Shown here: in pieces, positions 9,931 to 23,121 of the stretch | Layout of the letters: the number at the start of each line of letters is the position of its first letter | Numbering within the stretch: the first letter of the stretch is position 1 | Assembly: GCA_022818135.1 (NCBI GenBank) | Contig: JAFMSR010000016.1 | Span: 42,446,241-42,510,240 of the forward strand | From: Saxidomus purpurata | Taxonomy: Eukaryota > Mollusca > Bivalvia > Venerida > Veneridae | DNA: 64,000 nt | Direction: 5' to 3' | The notes under the pieces: generated by a model | The model's input: the letters and a program-made list of their open reading frames with translations, nothing else | What the model was told of the DNA's origin: nothing | Database searches by the model: none | Position numbers and translations under genes: made by a program

Positions 9931-10699
9931 AATACAATATTAAAAATAGTCTATTGATACTGTTTAGATAAATAAAAAGTTTTAGACCAGTCGAAGACAA
10001 TACTGCCATTTATCAATACTTTATCAGGCTACACCATATATGGAATATGAATATATAATCATTACTTTGAATAGCTACAGACATTATTTACAAGTTTGTA
10101 AATATATGTTTATTACCACCACCATGAATAAAATGATAAATAAAATAAATTAACAAGCTGGAAATGCCACTTTAGTGCTTACATTTTTACACATTAAAAT
10201 CTATGACCACAGAAGTACATGTACATACATTATATTCATATAAAAGTAAGATTGTTCTAATCATTTTGATCAGGTTATAATATACAGGCAATGGTTTCTC
10301 GCCATTACTACTTCATCTTACATAATGTACTATATGCATATGGAAATAGCACAACTTGATTCACAAGCACTTTATGTCAGTAGTATAGACAATCACCATT
10401 GTCATTAAACATCAATCAAATCAAATTATTTATAACACCTAATTGGTCAATGCAGGATTTTATCATGTCTATTATTATCTTGTCATTTACCTCTTCAAAA
10501 AAGTAGAAGGTGGAGCTGAGCGTGATTTTATATCAGCAATACTGTAGTGGCATTATGATAATTGAGTAATTCATGCCAACTGACATATATAATAACCACT
10601 TTTTCATATAATTACTGAAAAGTTTCATGACTCTGCAACAATAGAGTCAGTACTCAGTGAAAGACAAAACTGGTAATCGGACAATAAAGCAATATATCG
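9931..10699. other. AT-rich DNA, nothing recognised
   Basis: No ORF, RNA or repeat that I can support, apart from ordinary AT-rich sequence following the MITE end. Confidence 0.5.
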
Positions 10700-11272
10700 G
10701 TATTGTTCTTTTCACTGCACTTCCCCGTAATTTCATCTCTCACTATAAGTAATTTGGTCTAATTTCCTTCAGTGTGCTAAGAGTTATGCCCAGGACATGA
10801 ACAATGTAACAAAGGCAAACTAGGAAAGGTAGAGTAATGGTTCTTATACATTGTATTTTCTCTCATTGTGCACTATCAATGTATGAAGTGTCAAGTAATT
10901 CCATTTAATACTGTCGCTCTTATGCTCCGGGCAAGAACAATCAATAGAATAATAATAGAAAAAGGGGAAAACGTTTTAAAAATAATGTAATATTAGGGTA
11001 TGTTGCTGGGCAATGCACTTCCACTGAGCGTCTTCGCTCATTATATGCAATTTGAACTCATTTCCTTCAGTACTTTTAGAGTTATATTCGGACAAGAAAA
11101 TGTAATAAAGGGATACAATAACAATAATGCAAGTTAGAGTTTTTGTTCTTTGGCACTGCACTGTTTCTCATTGTTCTCATCTATATTACTGTATGAAGCT
11201 TCAAGTAATCCCCTACAATACTTTTGGAGTTATGCTCCTGAAAAGGTTCCTTCGGGGGCATAAAAATAACCA
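10700..11272. repeat. Diverged tandem-core repeat element, ~4 x 140-160 bp
   Basis: Four diverged units repeat the order 'gcactgcac..tctcatt..atgaa..caagtaattcc..tactttt.gagttatgctccggacaag'. Units start near 10703, 10839, 11001 and 11139. The end 'cttcgggggcataaaa' resembles the end of the element at 38741-39467 ('ctttgggggcataaaa'). It is probably a member of the same non-autonomous bivalve repeat class. Confidence 0.6.
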
Positions 11273-11769
11273 AGGTGCAATTTCATCACAATTGGCTAAT
11301 ATCATTGATTATGCTACTCGCATGTGCTTGAGGTTTAGAAAGGAGATCACAGGAGTCATGAAAATAATACAAAATGAAATTTGTTCAATTATATTCCAAG
11401 AATATGAAGCGCTCTTATTTTACCTGAGGACGACAATACAGTGGCAAAGTATTTTATCTGTAGTGCTCATGTTGTCCTATACCTTAAATTGTCTATAGTT
11501 TCTTGTTCGATTTGATTTTCGTGGAATTACTTTTAAACTTATTGTTTTAAAATGTATGTTAGAGGTTGACCTTTCCTTTGGTAAGTTCTATTCTCAAATG
11601 ATATCCAGCTAAATTATCTTCACACTCATCTCCATTTTAAAAACATGCTTTTGTAACTATTCCAACGGTACCCGGTATGTTTACCATCCCATAGTCTGGT
11701 ACAAATTGTTTGTGAATGGGTTCCTTCACTTAATTGGAAAATGCAAAATTGTAACGTTTAAGTCATATA

Positions 11770-13059
11770 TTCGAGGAATGTTCAAATATGAATGCATAAA
11801 AGCACATAAAAATGTATCCTTGATAGATATAATGAAAATTTTATTTTGTCCCCTCGAAGTATTCACCTCCAACAGATATGCAAAGTTTCAGTCTTCTAAT
11901 CCAATCCTTGAAGGCATTTTCATAGTCTTTTCTAGGTATACTATGAAGACAGTGGAATATTGCAGAACCGAGGTGTTTGCGCTGGTCACACGGGGCAAGG
12001 TCAGGCGAATACGGAGGGTGAGGGAGCACATCAATCTTTTCCTGCTTCAGAAAGTCTTGTACAATAGACGCCTTGTGCGATGACGCATTGTCATGTAGCA
12101 ATATGACATTGGCCAAACCAGTTGCATGTCTTCGATTTTGAAATAGTTCTTCGGTTTTCGAAGAACTTTGTCTTGTAAAACTTTGCATTTACGGATTTTC
12201 CTTTAGGTACAGCAACCTGCATGACAGGACCCTGATTTGTGAAGAATATGGCATATATTACGTTCTGGACACTCATGGTCCGCTTTGCAATGCATGGTCT
12301 TTTGCCAGACTTTGTTGCCCATATTTTGTTCTGAATATTTCGTTTGGGCTCAAAAAAGTGAACCCATGTCTCGTCCCCAGTGACGACATTTGCGAAATAC
12401 TGTGCATGGTAATTTGGAAACTGTTTAAGCAATATTTTCGCGCATTGCACGCGTGTCATTTTCTGCCCATCTGTCAACAGATGGGGAATCCATCTAGCAT
12501 GATCTTTCTCATTTTCAAATTACGTGTCAGAATTGCATGAGCTGCTCCTAATGAGATGCCAACCATACTAGCTATTTGCCTAGCGGTGTATCTTGCATCA
12601 GTAGTAACTATTTATTTCACTCTAGCAACCATCTTGGCAGACGTTGCTGTTTTCGGCCGACGGCCATGTGGTGCATCTTCTGTTGAAACTAACCCACATT
12701 TGAATTTCTTAAACCAACGAATAACTGTCGTCGAAAAAGACATTTCATTATGCCCATAAACAGAAGAAATTCACCAAAAATGTCTTTTCACCCTATGCCA
12801 AGAATACAACGATTCTTAATACAGATCCGTATTTCAACGACGTACGCTGACCTTCTTCCAACCATTTTTGTATTAGTATACACGAGTAGGTAATGTTTAG
12901 CGAGCGATAGACACAGCTAAAGTGAACGGATTTTAATGGGTGTGTTATCAATGTAAAGCTAACATGTTTATCTACCCAATAAGCTTAATTTTCTCCCGAT
13001 TTTCGCATTATTGAGCAAGATTACGTTTTAGATGCATTCATATTTGAGCAATCCTCGTA
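11770..13059 (-). mobile_element. mariner element, inactive
   Basis: A 1.29 kb element flanked by TA on both sides. Imperfect ~30-bp terminal inverted repeats share 'cgagga.tg.tcaaatatga' followed by 'atgcat'. The minus-strand transposase remnant fills most of it. The length and TA target match the mariner family. Confidence 0.88.
11841..12760 (-). pseudogene. mariner transposase, frameshifted
   Basis: Pieces in order on the minus strand. A degraded N-terminal HTH region lies at about 12500-12760. 12091-12477 carries the first catalytic motif, VTGDETWVHFFEPK. 11841-12188 carries ANVILLHDNASSHKA (second Asp) and LPHPPYSPDLAPCD (third Asp), with the typical end DWIRRLKLCISVGGEYFEG. The DDD catalytic pattern (third motif PDLAPCD) is that of classical mariner rather than Tc1. 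At least two frame changes, near 12180 and 12500, make it inactive. Confidence 0.88.
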
Positions 13060-14369
13060 TATGAAATTAAATTGTTCAAAAATCCGATCGTTGTTAAATA
13101 GTTTAAAGTCCCAGGATCACATTTATTAGTAGCTCTCATTTTATCAAGAAAATGTCTTACTGACAGAAATGACCTTTATTTTTACTAAAACAAACATTTC
13201 TAACTTTGCTTTATAAATCGGTAGGTACAGTACATATTTGAAAAAAAATAGAACAGTATTTTTCAATGGTATTGCAAAATGTAAGAAAGGATTTCTGGCA
13301 ACATTTTTTTCTTGAAGAAACAACTTGAAAACGAAAGAAAGACATATGTCAAGATTGCTTAAGAGTGAACAGAAAATGGTTTTATTATTATCCTATCTAT
13401 AAATTAATGTTACTTTATCAGTAAATTCAAAGATATCCTTAGACTTTAAAACTCGATACATTTTTATGTTCATACAATTACATAAGCGAAGTGGGAGGGC
13501 GCAGAGTATTCAGTAACGGCATGTTTCCAGTGTGGTTTTGCTTTGTTAGATATAGTAAAATTCAACGATGCGTATGGCGGACAACGCAGGCAAGAAATGC
13601 ACGTATAACTGTTTTAAACTCAAAGAAGTGTCACACTTTCTAGTTGCTGCACACTGCATCAACAAGTCTTCAGTCTGTATATATTTCGTTAAATTCTCAT
13701 TTAAAGTCGTCACTATAATTTAAGAACACATTAAAAGGATACATAGACATTTCGAAAGTAAAAGGGTATGTTCATTTTCATAATTTTGAAGATAATATTT
13801 GAAATACTTTTACCCACTATGAGTTGTTCATTATTAAAAACTATACAAAAAACGCATTCCTTATATGCTTTTGAATATAACATTTTCGCTCTTGTCGTAT
13901 GCTATTTTATTGTTATTAGGTAAAGCCTAAAAAATCATCATGATTGAAAATAATTTATTGATGTTTTCGATATGGAATCGGATTTATATTCATTGAAATG
14001 TTTCATCTTATGTGTTACATTTAGTGCTGGTTAATAAGTCATTCGAAAATGTTGCGGCTTTAAAACAAATGCTTCAGATAGCAACTTGCTCAGAATTTGA
14101 GGTAAATGATAAAATATCTTTTATTCGTCTGGGTCCTCAAATGTTATTAAAGTACATATATCCACTTATTTATTTTTGAAAACGAATTGTTTATGTCTAC
14201 GGGAGCAGTTCTTCCTAGTTTCTATTCAGAAATACAGGGATTTTAAAATCAGACTCATGGTTAAATAATAACTGGATTTTTCATATTTTCTGTAAATATT
14301 ATAAAGGGTTATAGCAGGCACCTACTGATGACGCAATTTTCTAAACTCTAAATACATGCGCTTTGATTC
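13060..14369. other. AT-rich DNA, nothing recognised
   Basis: I see no coding similarity, RNA gene or repeat structure that I can support in this stretch. Confidence 0.5.
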
Positions 14370-14765
14370 CAACTTTATCCTCTTTTGGCACTCCGAAAGC
14401 GGTTGTGGGTCATCACAAACATCTTAGTTTAACTAGAATTGGAGACGGGAAATGGTATAAACATATAGATCAAGTAACAACATTTTGTAATTCTGCATCA
14501 AAAGTCCTAGGTATTATGATACAGTTAAAGTTTACATTAAAGCAAAACTCCGTACGTGTAATCTATGTTTCTTTTTAAGACCTATTATATTATTATAAAA
14601 CATGCTCCGGTGCACGAACTATGCAACAGACAATAGAAGAAAATATCAAACTTTAGTTGTAGAAATGGACAATGACGTAGCTCTCGACTACCTTATTAAC
14701 CTGTTACCATGTTTAGTTCGAGACACAGTACCATACAGCTTCAGCAGACATGTGAACACAAAACA
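14370..14765 (+). pseudogene. Non-LTR retrotransposon RT C-terminal scrap
   Basis: The frame at 14363-14578 contains HHKHLSLTRIGDGKWYKHID and SASKVLGIMIQLKFTLKQN. This is the pattern downstream of the RT palm in many LINEs ('KHLG...W..HI...KLGIMRKLKF'). A further trace, DYLINLLPCLVRDTVPYSF, lies near 14690-14745. Several stops intervene. No 5' or 3' end is visible. Confidence 0.6.
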
Positions 14766-17393
14766 TTGAACTCTGTTATATCGTCAGCTATTTTAACATT
14801 TTACATTAACTAGCGGTTAAGCTAACGCTCGATTAAAATTTGTGGTTTATTTGCTTTCTAAAATATTTGATGTAAGTAAAATGTTATAATCTGTTTAGAG
14901 TAAACCCGAATCGGCACATTAGCTCATCAATTTGTATCTTGCATTCAAATTAAATCAATATGTACTTTAACAGCCAGTTACATTTTCGAACAACTAGTTC
15001 AATATCATTGTAAATATTCAATATACTATAATCTATTATTCTTATTTTATTACATATGCATGTACACGTAATAGTTTCTAACACTAGATAAACAATATTA
15101 AGTTCTTAACATCAATAAAATTCGAAATAAAAATGCACTCATACGCTCTTAATTCCTTATGTTACAAAACCAATAACAAAAAGTGTAAACTTTTTGATAT
15201 ATTTGACAAAAGTTGTTTTACAATTTTGTGAACCAACTTCAACAATATTTATAATATTGTATTACATAAAAGGTTACATACAATTAATCAAAGCGCTGTG
15301 AGCGCTGAAGGCTTGGGGGCTATAGGTTAACTCCCCGGAAAACAACTTTTGACCTACGTGTTTTGCGCAGAACATAACCTAAAGCGCGGGTCGAAATATG
15401 CAGATGACGAAATTCAATATATGACACAGAATGAATGATTCACAAATATATGGGTGGCAGGGAAGTTTGTTTTATTATAAAACGTACGTTAAATGGAAAA
15501 TAATCACATAGTCAACATTATAAAATGTTTAAGCCAATAAAAATAATTCGATCTGCGCTTTGTACAACTTCAAGCGATATGATCTGATGATGTGGATCGA
15601 AAATTATTGTGTACTTAGTACAAGACCTTGAAACAGAAATAAACAAAGCAATACCAGCAATGAAATATAAATACAGTACTGTACAATGTGTATAACTGAG
15701 AAAACCAAAAATGATTCTGGGTTACCTTGTAGTTGTAATCGGTGAAACCGTTCACTGGGCCTTGACATGCAGCGTCCTCGATAAATGGCGGGTGATTTTC
15801 ATCACGTGAGTTCCTTCTCGGGAATGTACGTAAATTATATCTTTTTTTAGAGACATTTATTTTTAGGTAAATATATATGTAATCGTTCGTAAATAACAAA
15901 GTTGTCAATGAAATAACATCGGAAATTTGAAAATCAAACTACAAACTCTTATATAGAGCTCCGTACGTTTCCGTAAATTTCCGTAAATATCCGTACTTTT
16001 CCGTGATATGCATATGATTATCTTCCGTAATCAGCTAACAGCGCATTAATTTCTAAAACAGAAAAAAATGTGTAATGCAGCCCGTAAGCTATATACCTTC
16101 CTGCAGTCGTTTGAAGTTTTATGTACTGTTTTTATTTGTAATATGTTCTTATCATATGCGACATTCAAACAGAAGATTGATCTGGTCTGTCTTGCACTAC
16201 TTTCGCATAGCGCATGTTTACAGTTGTTATTCGCACATAGCACAGTTAAATTTCTTGCAGTGTTTGAAATGTGGTATACTAACTTAGGCCTTGGGGACTT
16301 TCAGTCCCCAGGCCAAAAAATGGCATCCGTTATCGTCGACTTTCATCAAATATTTACGCGTTCTATTTTGTTGGTTTTTTTTGTCTTATTCATGTCTTCA
16401 TTGTACTATGAATATATCATGTGATGATATTCGTAACCCAGATAGCAACATTCTAAATTTATGTTTAATCTAAACACACACATGTAATGTATTTCTAAAA
16501 ACTAAAACCCAGATAGTAACATTCTAAATTTAAGTTTTATCTAAACATTCACAAAAATGTATTGTATTTCTCAAAACTAAACTGATGTTAAAATTTAAGC
16601 ACATTGGCGAAGGGATTGCTTTGATATCAAAAGTATTTTAGTATTGCCAAGTACGAGTCTAAATCTGTGTTCAGTCTGTTAATAATGTATGTCTATATAT
16701 TCTAATAATAGTTGTTACACTGCACAACTGATAGCATTCAATATATGTCAACATGTTTGCAATGTGCTCGATGATTTTGCAAACAGAATTTGAACGTATG
16801 TGTATGATGTGAGGAAAAGTTGAACATGTAATTCCTTTACAGTGAAAATATCAGTCAAATCTGAATGACTGTGAATTGTTAAAATTTTTGATAACGAATG
16901 ACTTTAGCATCGAAGGAGAACTTGGGCCCTCGGTTTAAAGCAATAAGAGATTCGGAAGAAGACAACCCGTCGAATATTTGTATTTATTTATTATATATAA
17001 TCTTAATAGCTTTTTGATAGTCAAGGCCAATTATAATATAACTTTTTACCTCGCCTGCGTTGGCGAGGCAGAATCGCAACTATGAAGTTCTGTGTTTGCG
17101 CTTTCATGCGCGCGTCCGTCCGTCCAAGCTTATCTGGACTGTAATTTTTCATTTCGTTTGGAATTCAAATAACCTGTTCCACACAAAACAACACAGTTTT
17201 ATCAGTTATATGTTTTGCTTACAAAATAACAAAATAGGGACCACGAAATACCCGTGGACTATTAAATCTATTTATCCCCAAATATGCTGAAGCATTAAGT
17301 CTGCATCAATAGATGTCTAAATTTTTATTGTTTGTTTTGTTATAATGTAAGTTGAAATATAGAATAACCTTTATCATCGAATAATGGTAAACG
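14766..17393. other. AT-rich DNA with minor repeats, no gene
   Basis: Contents are small. Short 'ttccgtaa' iterations lie at about 15968-16030. A GC-rich hairpin (ggcctggggac / gtccccaggcc type) lies at 16287-16315. A diverged direct duplication of ~70 bp lies at 16438-16580 ('acccagatagcaacattctaaattta'-type units). A short 'cctcgcctgcgttggcgagg' palindrome with 'ccgtccgtcc' lies near 17049-17131, reminiscent of the termini of bivalve dispersed repeats. Confidence 0.5.
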
Positions 17394-17975
17394 ACTAAAA
17401 TTGTTCTTTCGATACTTTTGAACTTCTTTTACCGATTTGCTTTTTTTTAGAATCGAGACAAGAGTAGGAACATGGTACTGGTTCCAATATTGACATTTTA
17501 CACGTTGTTGAATAGCAATGTCCAGGCTACGACCTCTTCAACAGGTATGGCATTGAGATGTTAATTCAATATCAATTACTGAGAGTCATCCTCTGATAAA
17601 CATGAATACATAAATTATCTTCTATCATTGGTCATCATTTCTAAATTACTACTAAAGTAAATGCTCTGCTTTGCCTCTTCTGTGTAAGATCACCTGTCTT
17701 TCCCCGAGACCTAACCGCAAAAAGGAATTAAGAAAAAACACTGGCATTTAACTCAGTACCTCGATGTAGGCGTATGAGAGACTACATCTATCAGACCTGG
17801 TAAAATTGAAAATCAGACATTATTCAATCTTTCAACAATTAATGGTTTAATTTCGTTCTGCAAAGCAGAGCATTTACTTTAGTAGTAATTTAGAAATGAT
17901 GACTCTTGTCTCGATTCTAAAAAAAAAGCAAATCGGTAAAAGAAGTTCAAAAGTATCGAAAGAACAATTTTAGTA
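17394..17975. repeat. Fold-back with a deleted segment, abutting the IR1 breakpoint
   Basis: 17394-17464 pairs with 17903-17974, and 17631-17674 pairs with 17860-17903. On the right the two segments are contiguous; on the left they are separated by 166 bp (17465-17630). The right arm of the fold-back ends where IR1 begins (17977). Confidence 0.85.
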
Positions 17976-17976
17976 C

Positions 17977-18330
17977 AATAATATCAAACAGGGAAAGCCA
18001 CGTACCAAAAACGCAGCCTCCCCAAAACGAGCCCCACAGCACCCAGAAGTGCACACCACCAACACACACACACACATACACACAATCATGTACACACACA
18101 CACACGTACACTACCAACACACACTAGCATACAAAGCACGAGGACAAAACGAACAATTAAAGGAACACAGTGGGGCACCGCCTTGGAACGGTCAGTGGCA
18201 AAAACACCACTGGGGAGCTTAAACCGGTTTATGGTGCGCACCCAACCTCACTCTTACCCCCACCATGTTCCAAAGTCACAGGACAGTGTAAATAAAAGTA
18301 ATCCCTGCTAGGTGAATCTCTAACACACGC
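17977..18330 (-). mobile_element. Small retroposon copy C (IR1 twin of copy A)
   Basis: Same element as 6680-7046 in the inverted arm. Its 3' tail 'aataatatc' is the first sequence of the right IR1 arm, with the rest of the host RT frame missing beyond it. Confidence 0.8.
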
Positions 18331-19473
18331 AATAGAAACAAAAGGAGAGGCCTTACTTCAGTACCACCAAAAACCACATTTCTATAAACGGTTCATTGAT
18401 GATGGAATTGGGATTTGGATAGGATCAGTTCGGTCTTTACAGAACTTCGCAAATTATGCAAATCAGATACATAAAAATATTAAGATAGAACTTAGATGGA
18501 GTAAAAGCAGAATAGAATTCCTGGATACATTTGTCACAGTTAAAGATGGAGAAATTTACACTGATTTATATAGGAAACCAACAGACAAACAAATGTATAT
18601 AAAAAAAATACATCTTGCCATCCAACCCATACCAAGAAAGGTCTAGCATATGGTCTTGGCTTGCGTCTCAAGAGAATATGTGAAAAACAGACTGACTATG
18701 AAAAGCACAGACTACAATTGAAACAACAACTTAGAAAGAGAGGATATAGTGGCAAATACATAGAAAAACAGCTACAAAGGGTAGACAGGTTAGACCGGGA
18801 TAGTCTACTTTCATCAAACCAGAAGAAAGACAGCTGTGACAGGGTACCTATGGTTCTAACTTACTCCAAACAATTGCCGGATATTAGACAAATACTTCGT
18901 AAACATGAAACTGTTCTCCACAGATCCCAAAGAATGACGAAAATCTTCAATGTACCTCCAATAATTGCATTTAGACGTGATAAAAATATCTGTGACACGT
19001 TGGTACATGGTAAAACTAACAGGGCCTCAAAACAAAAGCATTGTGACTGTAAAATCTGTGACCACATTGAATATGGTGAAATAAGTGATACAAGTAGGAA
19101 GAAGAAGTACAAGACAGTTGCAAATGTGAGCTGCAAAGATTATAATCTGGTGTATTGTCTGACATGTAGAAAATGTGATATGACGGTTTATGTTGGAGAA
19201 ACAGAAAGATCATTAAAAGAAAGATTAGATGAAAACAAAAAAACAAAAATAATATCAAACAGGGAAACTGAACACCTACGAGATGTCAGACAACAAGTAG
19301 AGAAACCTATCAACAGGCATTTCATCGGCCATAACGAAACTGATGTGGGAGTGGTTGTTTTACAGAAGGTATATCAAGAGGGCAAGGCATACAGATTGCT
19401 GGTTGAGGACAGTTGGATCCAAAGACTAGGCACTAAGGTACCTTATGGCTGCAACATACAGTCAATATTTTAA
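18331..19473 (+). pseudogene. 5'-truncated Penelope RT, connector and GIY-YIG endonuclease (IR1 copy)
   Basis: It begins after the retroposon with the RT motif C region (FYKRFIDDGIGIW, LYRKPTDKQ). After a one-base frameshift in an A-run near 18602-18612 it reads through the connector (LRLKRICEKQ) into a GIY-YIG domain. The YVGETERSLKERLDE motif is intact here, unlike the left copy. A 39-bp in-frame insertion after RLDE adds 13 residues (ENKKTKIISNRET type). It is the 3' end of the small retroposon and probably disrupts the nuclease. OTU and N-terminal RT are absent, so the copy cannot be autonomous. Confidence 0.88.
19237..19275 (-). mobile_element. 39-bp stub of the small retroposon inside GIY-YIG (copy D)
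   Basis: Compared with the left arm, 39 bp are added after 'gatgaa', including 'aaaaataatatcaaacaggg', the retroposon 3' terminus. The short repeat 'tgaa' flanks it. It keeps the reading frame. The insertion is private to the right arm, so it post-dates the inverted duplication. Confidence 0.75.
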
Positions 19474-20159
19474 ACCTAATTCTGTATCCAGATAAGTCAT
19501 CATTTTTGTACTACTAAAATAACAATGATTATATTACAATTAGTTATGGAAGATATGGGAATGACAAAATCGTTTTGGAATAATCATAATGTGTTGAAAT
19601 GATGATTGCGGGGATGATTAAACAAATAGGATTTACAAAAGATTTTACTGTTATATAAATGTAATGTAATTTACCTATGGTAATAGTTTTTCTACTTATA
19701 ATACAACATCATAATGCTGAATTGATAATGGTAATAGTTGGTTCTTTGTTTTTTTCCATCCTACTTGATATTCCTGCCTGCTTTGGAACTGCTAATGAGA
19801 GAAACCTGCTGTCACCGTAAAAGATGGCAGTACTTCCATAATATGGTGAATTATTGTCTTTTAATTTCATGGTAAGGAGAATATATTGTAAAACTAAGTC
19901 TTACACATATGTAAAGATTGATAATTATGGGTATAATAATCTTTCAGTATTTCCCTTTAAATTATATAAGAAAAAACTTTTTAGATTAATATTTTAATTT
20001 TCATTTCTACAATTCTTTTACAATTTCACTTGTATTATTATATAAGTACATGGTATATCTATTTATCTAAAAAATTCTATATTTTTATTTTTCATGCAAA
20101 AATTGAGACCATAATTATCAACTGCAGAAGATTAAATACTAAGAAAACCTGGGAAATAG

Positions 20160-20305
20160 AGAATATTAGGTTACTGTCTTAGTGTGATTGAATTTATTAG
20201 GCGAGTTGGAGAAAGATTTATACGGCGAGGCTCTGCCGAGCCGTATAAACTTTTCGGAGACGAGCCTAATAAATTCAATCACACTAAGACGGTAACCTAA
20301 TATTC
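20160..20305. repeat. Long near-perfect hairpin, right IR1 arm
   Basis: Mirror of 4735-4882, with both the outer 44-bp arms and the nested inner stem conserved. Confidence 0.85.
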
Positions 20306-21588
20306 TTTTTATCCTACCTTTTACATAAAAATGTCTTTTTCTTCTTTTTTTATTAATTAAGATTAAATTCCAGCTTTAAAACTGTCTGTCGCTATGACGC
20401 GTATGAATACATTACATCACAACCCAGTTACACATTTATTTCGATCAAGTTAATACACTACACAAACACGTCCGTGTTAGACTGAAGTGAAACAACATGC
20501 AAAAATAAAACTTAAAAAGCTCAACACCTAAAACTGTTATTTTAAGCTATTCTAAACTGAATGAGATAAACTTTACTGGTATGCTTTATTAATTTCTGCT
20601 ACCGTGCTAGTCATATAAGTGACGTCAGTCAATACAACATGTGTCATGAACAGTGATGACGTGAAATATTCACTAAAAATACTGGATTTTAACATTTGTT
20701 AGCCATTCAGGTGATAACCACGATTACTTACTGATTGCATTTATAAATATGGACATTTTGAACACTGAAGACTGCACCATAAAACTGTATAGATTCTAAT
20801 ATGTGCTATAAGTGCGAGTGGGTGGGGTGTCGCTGAACTGGACCCTGGACTTGAGCTGACTGTGGTAAATAGAAATGTCATGTATATCTACGGGACGCGC
20901 TTAGTTGCTTGATACTGACTCGGTTGGTCTGAGACATGTAGTCAACAGATGCTGATAGAAGATTCGAGCATCATTTGTTTCTCTTCGAAAACAGGACTCT
21001 TGGCTTAGAGATGGACTGGAACAAAAACCAAGTTGCAAAAAACAAGTGGAACATATATTCAAATATGAGTCATCCGTGCCAGATATTCAAACTGTATTCA
21101 ATGATAGCTTTGGGATAACATCTTTTATTCAAGAAATAGGTGTGATCCCGTAATTTCTGGACCAGATGTTTCCTGATGGAATGATTGACACAGTGATTGA
21201 ATGACTCAAATAAACAATATTGTACAATATCATATTAAAAGAAAGGACTTCAAATCTTGCAATACTGACAAACTTCAATCCTTCCAGTGACAAAAAAATA
21301 TAGTTCAATACTCAATAAATAGACTAACTTGTTGATCTAATATCACCTACCTATCATAACTTACAATGAATGATAAGCTGAAAATTATTAGAAAGAACTT
21401 TTAAGAAGTAAGACACAGGAGCTAATTAGTGACTTTATGACTAAAATGGCTAAATGTTGATAAGTTCTTGTTTATCTTTGTGATGCATGGAGATTAATGT
21501 TTTCTGGCATATTAAATTTTAAGAATAACATATCTACATGAAAATGATCACTGAGTGACTCTTTGGTTATAGGCCCTACCACAGTTCA

Positions 21589-22233
21589 TGTTTCAATCAA
21601 ATACTTGGATATTTAACCATGTGGTCAGGGTCTATATAATAAAAACATCATGCTTGGGATAAACCCTTTGAATTCAACAACAATGGTTTATCAGCAGACC
21701 AAGCATGCATCTTTCTTAAATATTTGCAGTTTTTCAAGAATTAAATATATTTATACAAACTTGCAACATCATTGGTGTTAAAGTGCACAGGTATTCAATA
21801 TTCAATCAAATACTTGGATATTTAACCATTTGGTCAGGGTCTATATATTAATAAAAACATCATGCTTGGGATTAACCCTTTAAATGCAACAACATGCAAT
21901 GGTTTATCAGAAGATCATGCATGCATTTTTCTTAAATGTTAGCAGTTTTTCAAGAATTAAATAAATTTACACAAACTTGCAACATCATGGGTGTTAAAGT
22001 GCACAGACATTCAATTTTCAATCAAATACTTGGATATTTCACCATTTGGTCAGGGTCTATATATTAATAAAAACATCATGCTTGGGATAAACCCTTTAAA
22101 TGCAACAACATGCAATGGTTTATCAGAAGATCATGCATGCATTTTTCTTAAATATTAGCAGTTTTTCAAGAATTAAATAAATTTACACAAACTTGCAACA
22201 TCATGAGTGTTAAAGTGCATAAACATTCAATTT
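21589..22233. repeat. Tandem repeat, 3 x ~216 bp, right IR1 arm
   Basis: Mirror copy of 2805-3450 with the same three-unit structure and the same diverged outer unit, so the array predates the inverted duplication. Confidence 0.85.
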
Positions 22234-23097
22234 TCTCCACAGTTCTAGTTCATTCTAGTTAAATTCAGATACATTTACTGTATATTTTGGCAGAGAGAGA
22301 AAGATTAAAAACAGTGAAACAATTAATTTTGACAATTTAATACAGCATTTTCTTTTCTGAGAAAAAATCATGATTAGATCTACCAGTATTTATGTATTTT
22401 GAAAATGACATTTGTTGATGTTGAAAATTAAATAATTACTGCAGTATACAAAAGAAAACTCATGTTTTAATTTTTATTGTGTCAGCATTTTAATCAATGT
22501 TTAATTGTTTACATGTACTTCATGACCGACAAACTAGGTCATGAAAGTAGTCCGTCATCAGCTGTTACCAAGGCCAGTGAGGAAAGTTTTTCGTAAAGCT
22601 GTCCTAAATGATTTAAAACTTGTCATTCATCTTTGATTTTGTACAAAATGACAATATAAGTACTAGCTATAAAAGCATGTGTAAAATGGCACATTGATAT
22701 GAGTTGTAGCGTTTTAAAATCACTTTGATAGTCGATTAAAAGTTTAAAAATGGCGGCTAAAGAAAGAATGTCAGTATGGCAGACCGTTGCCATGTCGTGT
22801 AAAGCTTGCCTGTCGTGTAAACCTCATGTTTATACGACAGGCCGATTTTGTACAAATAAAGCAGTGATGGTAGGATAAATGCTGCAGAGAGGATCTACAA
22901 TTTAAATTGGATAATAGGACAATTTATGTTTTAAAAAAATGTGTAATAATATGTTTTATAAGTGCATTCAAGACAGGACTATGTACTAAAATTTGTTTCG
23001 GTTTATTTTCAATTTATTTAATTCTTAAGTGTATTCTTCGTGTGATTGGACTTTTACCTGAAAGTACGGGAAACGTCATTTGGACGTTTAATGTATA

Positions 23098-23121
23098 TGA
23101 CGTCATTATGACGTGACGTCA
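23098..23121. promoter_or_regulatory. Twin CRE-like sites, right IR1 arm
   Basis: TGACGTCA at 23098-23105 and 23114-23121 inside the pseudo-LTR copy of the right arm. The motif is intact in all three pseudo-LTR copies of the window. Confidence 0.5.

Noticed and set aside
15615..16473. Overlapping short ORFs on both strands
   Set aside because: No similarity, no repeat support, and mutually overlapping; likely chance.
17465..17630. Spliced-out intron in the fold-back (one arm lacks 166 bp)
   Set aside because: The missing segment has no GT-AG boundaries in either orientation; a deletion is simpler.
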